NCBI RefSeq assembly: GCF_000374185.1
Contig: NZ_KB910518.1
Span: forward strand, 1,358,546 to 1,422,545
From: Paenibacillus sp. HW567
GTDB lineage: Bacteria; Bacillota; Bacilli; Paenibacillales; Paenibacillaceae
DNA: 64,000 nucleotides
Reading direction: 5' to 3'
The notes below the pieces were generated by a model. The model saw only the letters and a list, made by a program, of their open reading frames with translations, was not told the DNA's origin and searched no databases. The translations under genes were made by a program, and so were the position numbers. The first letter of the stretch is position 1, and every line of letters begins with the position of its first letter. Below are positions 60,219-64,000 of the stretch, piece after piece.

Positions 60219-62459
60219 ATGAATTTGAAAAAACTATCGTTAGCAGCAATCCTGGCTATATCGCAGGTTGCGGCAGCAGTGCCGGCATTTGCCGCCCCTG
60301 TTAGTACAACATCAACATCCGCTGCAGTTCAAGCAGCCGAGGCAACTTCTACGCCTGCGACGGTGTCAGAGCCTGCGGCTACTACAGGTCCGCTGTCCAG
60401 TGAAATTCCGGCAGGCTCTGTGACTCCAACACCTGCACCTGCAGCGGCAGCAACGGCAATTCCAGCCGAGACTGCACTTCCTACTGCTACACCTCAGCCG
60501 GCGGCATCAGCAGTTCCGGACATGACGCCAGGAATCACTGCGCCGAATAGTTACAACGCTGCGCAGGTTATTCCTTCTGCAGGCGCCAATCAGTTGATTC
60601 TCATGATGAACAGCAACGTAATGTATAAGAATGGCGTTCAGTATACTGCTAATCAGCCTATGGCGGTAAAGTACGGAGTTTCCTACGTTTCGATCCGGGC
60701 AATGGTGGAAATGGTGGGTGTCAAGTATACTTATGACGCTAAGACGAAGGAAGTCATTGTGACCAAAGGCAACAGCATCATGCGCTTCAAGACGGACAGC
60801 AAAATTTATTCCGTCAATGGCAGCAAGGTGACTATGAAGGGGCCGGCTTATCAGTACAAGGGTACGTTCATGGTTCCTTTGACCTCTATTACCGGAGCGC
60901 TGGGGATTCCTTATACGGTGGATAATGTACAGAAGCGTGTTATTCTGACGCTGATCACAAAGCCGACAGCTTCCTTTACTGTGCAGCCGACAGAAATTTA
61001 TGCCGGTCAAACTACGGTTAATTATGTGACTTCCAGCTCCTCGCCCAATGGCACTGCCATTGTTGACCAGCAGTGGGGAGGCGACAAGAGAGATATTTAC
61101 GATCAGCCCGGAGATTATACGGTAACTTATTCGGTTAAGGATGCAAATGAGCAGTGGAGTGATCCTTACTCGGTGACCATCAAGGTTATTCAGCCGAATC
61201 AGCCTCCTGTGGCCAATTTCTCCACAGACAAAGAAGAGTACAAAATGGGTGAACCGATCACGCTAACCGATCAGAGCTATGACCCTGAAGGAGAAGCACT
61301 GACGGCTGAATGGACGAATCGGGCGCTGGCCTTTTTTACTCCGGGACCTGTCTCGATTCAGTTGAAGGTGACCGACAAGCATGGCCTGAGCGGCACCTTT
61401 GAGAAGACAATTAACATCACCAGTGAGCAGTTGTACACCCAGGATGAGGTTGCGAAGCTGTTCACCGCTCCGGGGGATATTGTCTCTATGGACGGGGGAA
61501 TGATTCCTAGTCTGCCTAATCTGCAGTATAACCTCTCTTCCGAGCCTTATACGCTGATTCGCAGCAACAGTCCTGAAACCGTTAATTCCGAGGGTGTGTT
61601 GTACCGTGAAACCTCAGTTGGCGCAACACGTTTTCTGGTCCATCATTTGAACAATATGTCTACTAGACAGAAGCTGTATGTTATTGCAACGAACAACAAC
61701 ATGTATCCAACGACCATTACAACCCAATATCTGGGAATTGCAGGTCCGGTCACATCGCCGGAATATACCGGTAAAATTTCAATCCAGAAATATTATAATT
61801 CCATGCTGAACAACTCGAGTTATGGAACAATTACACTTCAGCCGGGGCAAAGTGTGCCTATTATGACCGATATCAGCAAAATCGCCATGAAGCCGGGTGA
61901 GGTGCTCTCACTGAGTGCCGACCTGTTCAGTGATTTGGCCGTGCAATATAATGTCGTAATGGTGGAACAGTCCAAGGACCCGGTAGCCCTTCTATGGACA
62001 CTGCCTCTTCTGGACAAGGATGGAGTGCATAACCGGGGAACCTATCCGGACTCTACCCGTGTAATTAGCGTGTTCGATCTGGTTGGAGCTACGCAATCTA
62101 GGCTGGTGCTCGGTGACAACAGCAAAGACATGAATCTGGTCGGGATTGATCCGATGTACGGAACAGAGACATCCAACGCCGGCAACTTCGGTGTTCTGTA
62201 TAAAATCAGACTGGAGCGTGTCGCCAAGAATACACTCATCACCTTCAATCCGCGTGGGGGTAAATATCTGGGATCCGTGATGGTTAACGGAACGATTGTC
62301 AATCTGCCGAATAAAGGGAGCTTGGACAGCAATGATATGAATGCCGTTGTCTATCGTTCCGGCGATTATGAAGGTCCGGTAGATATCGTGTTCTCGGTAG
62401 CTTCCGGCAGCAATCTTCCGGTGAACTTTGTCTTTACACCGCTTCCGGCCAAAAAATAA
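60219..62459 (+). CDS. Secreted protein with copper amine oxidase-N (stalk) and PKD-like domains
   Basis: A 746-residue exported protein. The signal peptide (residues 1-25, cut after AFA) is followed by a Pro/Thr/Ala-rich linker (about 30-110), a stalk domain (about 120-245; YVSIRAMVEMVGVKYTYDAKTKEV, FMVPLTSITGALGIPYTVD), a PKD-like beta domain (about 325-400) and an unrecognised C-terminal beta-rich region with WTLPLLDKDGVHNRG. The N-terminal extension back to 60084 is not used: AGAAGGAGTC precedes the ATG at 60219. It probably acts at the cell wall; function unknown. Confidence 0.88.
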   Translation: MNLKKLSLAAILAISQVAAAVPAFAAPVSTTSTSAAVQAAEATSTPATVSEPAATTGPLSSEIPAGSVTPTPAPAAAATAIPAETALPTATPQPAASAVPDMTPGITAPNSYNAAQVIPSAGANQLILMMNSNVMYKNGVQYTANQPMAVKYGVSYVSIRAMVEMVGVKYTYDAKTKEVIVTKGNSIMRFKTDSKIYSVNGSKVTMKGPAYQYKGTFMVPLTSITGALGIPYTVDNVQKRVILTLITKPTASFTVQPTEIYAGQTTVNYVTSSSSPNGTAIVDQQWGGDKRDIYDQPGDYTVTYSVKDANEQWSDPYSVTIKVIQPNQPPVANFSTDKEEYKMGEPITLTDQSYDPEGEALTAEWTNRALAFFTPGPVSIQLKVTDKHGLSGTFEKTINITSEQLYTQDEVAKLFTAPGDIVSMDGGMIPSLPNLQYNLSSEPYTLIRSNSPETVNSEGVLYRETSVGATRFLVHHLNNMSTRQKLYVIATNNNMYPTTITTQYLGIAGPVTSPEYTGKISIQKYYNSMLNNSSYGTITLQPGQSVPIMTDISKIAMKPGEVLSLSADLFSDLAVQYNVVMVEQSKDPVALLWTLPLLDKDGVHNRGTYPDSTRVISVFDLVGATQSRLVLGDNSKDMNLVGIDPMYGTETSNAGNFGVLYKIRLERVAKNTLITFNPRGGKYLGSVMVNGTIVNLPNKGSLDSNDMNAVVYRSGDYEGPVDIVFSVASGSNLPVNFVFTPLPAKK

Positions 62460-62476
62460 AGCCTTGCATTAGCTCG

Positions 62477-62520
62477 AAGGCCTGTCAGCTCTCCCAAGCG
62501 GGAGGGCTGGCGGGCCTTTT
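62477..62520 (+). terminator. Terminator after the stalk/PKD gene
   Basis: A 19-bp stem with three wobble pairs (62477-62495 with 62500-62518) and a 4-base loop, then T4, 18 bases after the stop. Confidence 0.93.
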
Positions 62521-62615
62521 GCCGCTGGTGTAGTCCGGTTCATTGACGGGGCTTTTATTTTGGGGCATTATAAAGAGAGTGTAATTCAAATGACCATGTT
62601 ATGGGAGATGAGCGA

Positions 62616-63077
62616 ATGCTGTCGACAGATCAAATACTGGAAGCCATGTCGGGGCAGGGACTGCGAATCACCGATCAGCGCAAGACGCTTGCCAAGCTAT
62701 TCGGCGAGAATACGGGGTATTTATCCGCGAAGGATGTTTATGAGCACATGGGACGCAAATACAGCGGGCTCAGCTTCGATACAGTGTACCGCAATCTGCG
62801 GGTAATGGAGGAGCTTGGCGTGCTGGAGCAGGTGGTGTTCGAGGATGGTGTTAAATTCAAAGGAAGCTGTAATCAGGAGCATCACCATCATCATATGATC
62901 TGTCTCCAATGCATGAAGACCTACCCGATTAATTTCTGTCCGATGAATCTAACGGATGCTCCCGACCAGTTCCGGGTGGTTAAGCATAAATTTGAGGTGT
63001 TCGGCTACTGCAAGGATTGTGAGCAAAATAGGGAAGAAGATCCCGCTGTTGCCGCTCACGGCAAAGAAGGTCATTAA
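62616..63077 (+). CDS. zur: Fur-family zinc uptake regulator Zur
   Basis: A 153-residue Fur-family protein closest in motif to Bacillus Zur: the winged helix [19 protein letters not shown], a His-rich segment HHHHH (residues 89-93) with CLQC (Cys96, Cys99) and a second CKDC pair (Cys132, Cys135) for the structural zinc. It would repress zinc uptake genes when zinc is plentiful. The ATG at 62616 follows GGGAGATGAGCG. It overlaps no gene and is followed by yidD after 2 bases. Confidence 0.92.
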   Translation: MLSTDQILEAMSGQGLRITDQRKTLAKLFGENTGYLSAKDVYEHMGRKYSGLSFDTVYRNLRVMEELGVLEQVVFEDGVKFKGSCNQEHHHHHMICLQCMKTYPINFCPMNLTDAPDQFRVVKHKFEVFGYCKDCEQNREEDPAVAAHGKEGH

Positions 63078-63079
63078 TC

Positions 63080-63343
63080 ATGAGCATTGGACGCAGAACA
63101 ATTCAGGCGCCGATTCGTGTGTACCGGAAGTTTATTTCACCGATTAAACCGGCGACCTGCCGCTTCTATCCGACCTGCTCGGCTTACGCGCTGGAGGCGG
63201 TGGAGGTTCACGGTCCGCTGAAGGGTTCATGGCTTGCGGCGAAGCGGATTGCCAGATGCCACCCCTTTCATCCGGGAGGACTTGATCCGGTGCCGCCGCG
63301 CGAAGAGAAGGCAGCAAGGAGTAAGTCAGCCCGTACAACTTGA
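63080..63343 (+). CDS. yidD: Membrane protein insertion efficiency factor YidD
   Basis: An 87-residue YidD with the diagnostic motif [49 protein letters not shown] in intact order. The family is a small inner-face membrane protein aiding YidC-mediated insertion. It starts 2 bases after the zur stop, so the two are co-transcribed. Confidence 0.95.
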   Translation: MSIGRRTIQAPIRVYRKFISPIKPATCRFYPTCSAYALEAVEVHGPLKGSWLAAKRIARCHPFHPGGLDPVPPREEKAARSKSARTT

Positions 63344-63394
63344 CATGGCGGCTGCACATGGGTATATTTTGAATAATAGTTTGTATTCCGAGGA

Positions 63395-63660
63395 ACGGAT
63401 GAGTAGATCGGGACAACCATCACAGAGAGCCGGGAAATGCTGAAAGCCGGTATGGTGCGAGGATTGAATATGGTCCGGGAGGAACTGTGTTCGAGCGGAA
63501 GCTGGGAAAGATGGCTTGCGTAAGATAACAGCGTGATCCAGCGTTAATGGACAGTTCCCCTGCGGGAACTGGCGAAGCCTGTGCTCTGCGAGGAGCCGGG
63601 GAATTTTGGGTGGTATCGCGTGAGTTTACTCTCGCCCCATAACGGGGCGGGAGTTTTTTG
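63395..63660 (+). ncRNA. Methionine T-box riboswitch
   Basis: The leader before metG has the T-box sequence GGGTGGTATCGCG (63608-63620), a terminator hairpin (63630-63639 with 63644-63653, then T6), an AGAGAG-type stem I start, and the specifier loop GAAT-ATG-G with AUG at 63470-63472, matching tRNA-Met. The T in TGGT would pair with the A discriminator base expected in tRNA-Met. Uncharged tRNA-Met would stabilise the antiterminator and turn metG on. Confidence 0.93.
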
Positions 63661-63681
63661 TTTGCCAAGACGAAAGGATGA

Positions 63682-64000
<319 letters not shown>

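Overview
The window looks like a chromosomal segment of a Paenibacillus-type Firmicute. Pointers are the moderately GC-rich coding sequence, AGGAGG-type ribosome binding sites with TTG and GTG starts, catabolite-responsive (cre) sites, a methionine T-box, a BceRS-AB module, a YesM/AraC-type two-component pair beside a sugar ABC transporter, a Bacillus-type Fnr with C-terminal cysteines, and many structured intergenic repeats. No phage, plasmid, CRISPR, rRNA or tRNA gene was seen.

Layout. 1-990 is the tail of a GH38 alpha-mannosidase, followed by a 51-bp tandem repeat block framed by 16-bp inverted repeats. 1602-8852 (minus strand) is a uronate cluster: LacI-type regulator, uxaB, uxaA, uxaC, a rhamnogalacturonan acetylesterase-like SGNH hydrolase and a sugar isomerase/epimerase. 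9537-15712 holds housekeeping and small genes: AlkD-like HEAT protein, GNAT acetyltransferase, two lipoproteins, RNase H, uracil-DNA glycosylase and several unknowns. 16033-19712 is the fructose operon fruR-fruK-fruA, with a promoter carrying a cre-like site and 10-bp-spaced operator repeats. 19884-22353 has a short Crp-like regulator, YitT behind a long structured leader, and an AIM24-like protein.

22873-29307 is a cell-envelope defence block: bceR-bceS, a SemiSWEET-like gene on the other strand, then bceA-bceB-dedA-uppP behind a sequence fitting the BceR binding site. This links an antimicrobial-peptide detoxification transporter with two enzyme families of the undecaprenyl phosphate cycle. 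29551-38091 is mixed: metE, a DUF1540 peptide, a DUF4349 lipoprotein, msrAB, a TVP38 protein, a Gfo/Idh/MocA oxidoreductase and a YodB-like HxlR regulator.

38432-53754 is an oxygen-limitation region: Fe-S repair protein Ric/ScdA, nirB-nirD-nirC, fnr, adhE, pflB and pflA. Near-consensus Fnr palindromes (TGTGA-N6-TCACA) lie before nirB (two), pflB (two), adhE and fnr. In front of nirB and pflB the two sites are exactly 21 bp apart and the downstream one sits about 41.5 bp before the predicted start, so the region reads as one Fnr regulon. Inside it (45797-47452) is a compact agr-like quorum-sensing locus: a 7-TM membrane protein with no kinase domain, AgrB, a 36-residue AgrD peptide and a stand-alone LytTR DNA-binding protein. 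I rate it the most unusual system here.

54074-59943 is a sugar ABC importer with its own YesM-type kinase and AraC-type response regulator. 60219-62459 is a secreted stalk/PKD protein. 62616-63343 is zur and yidD, and the window ends in metG behind a complete methionine T-box leader.
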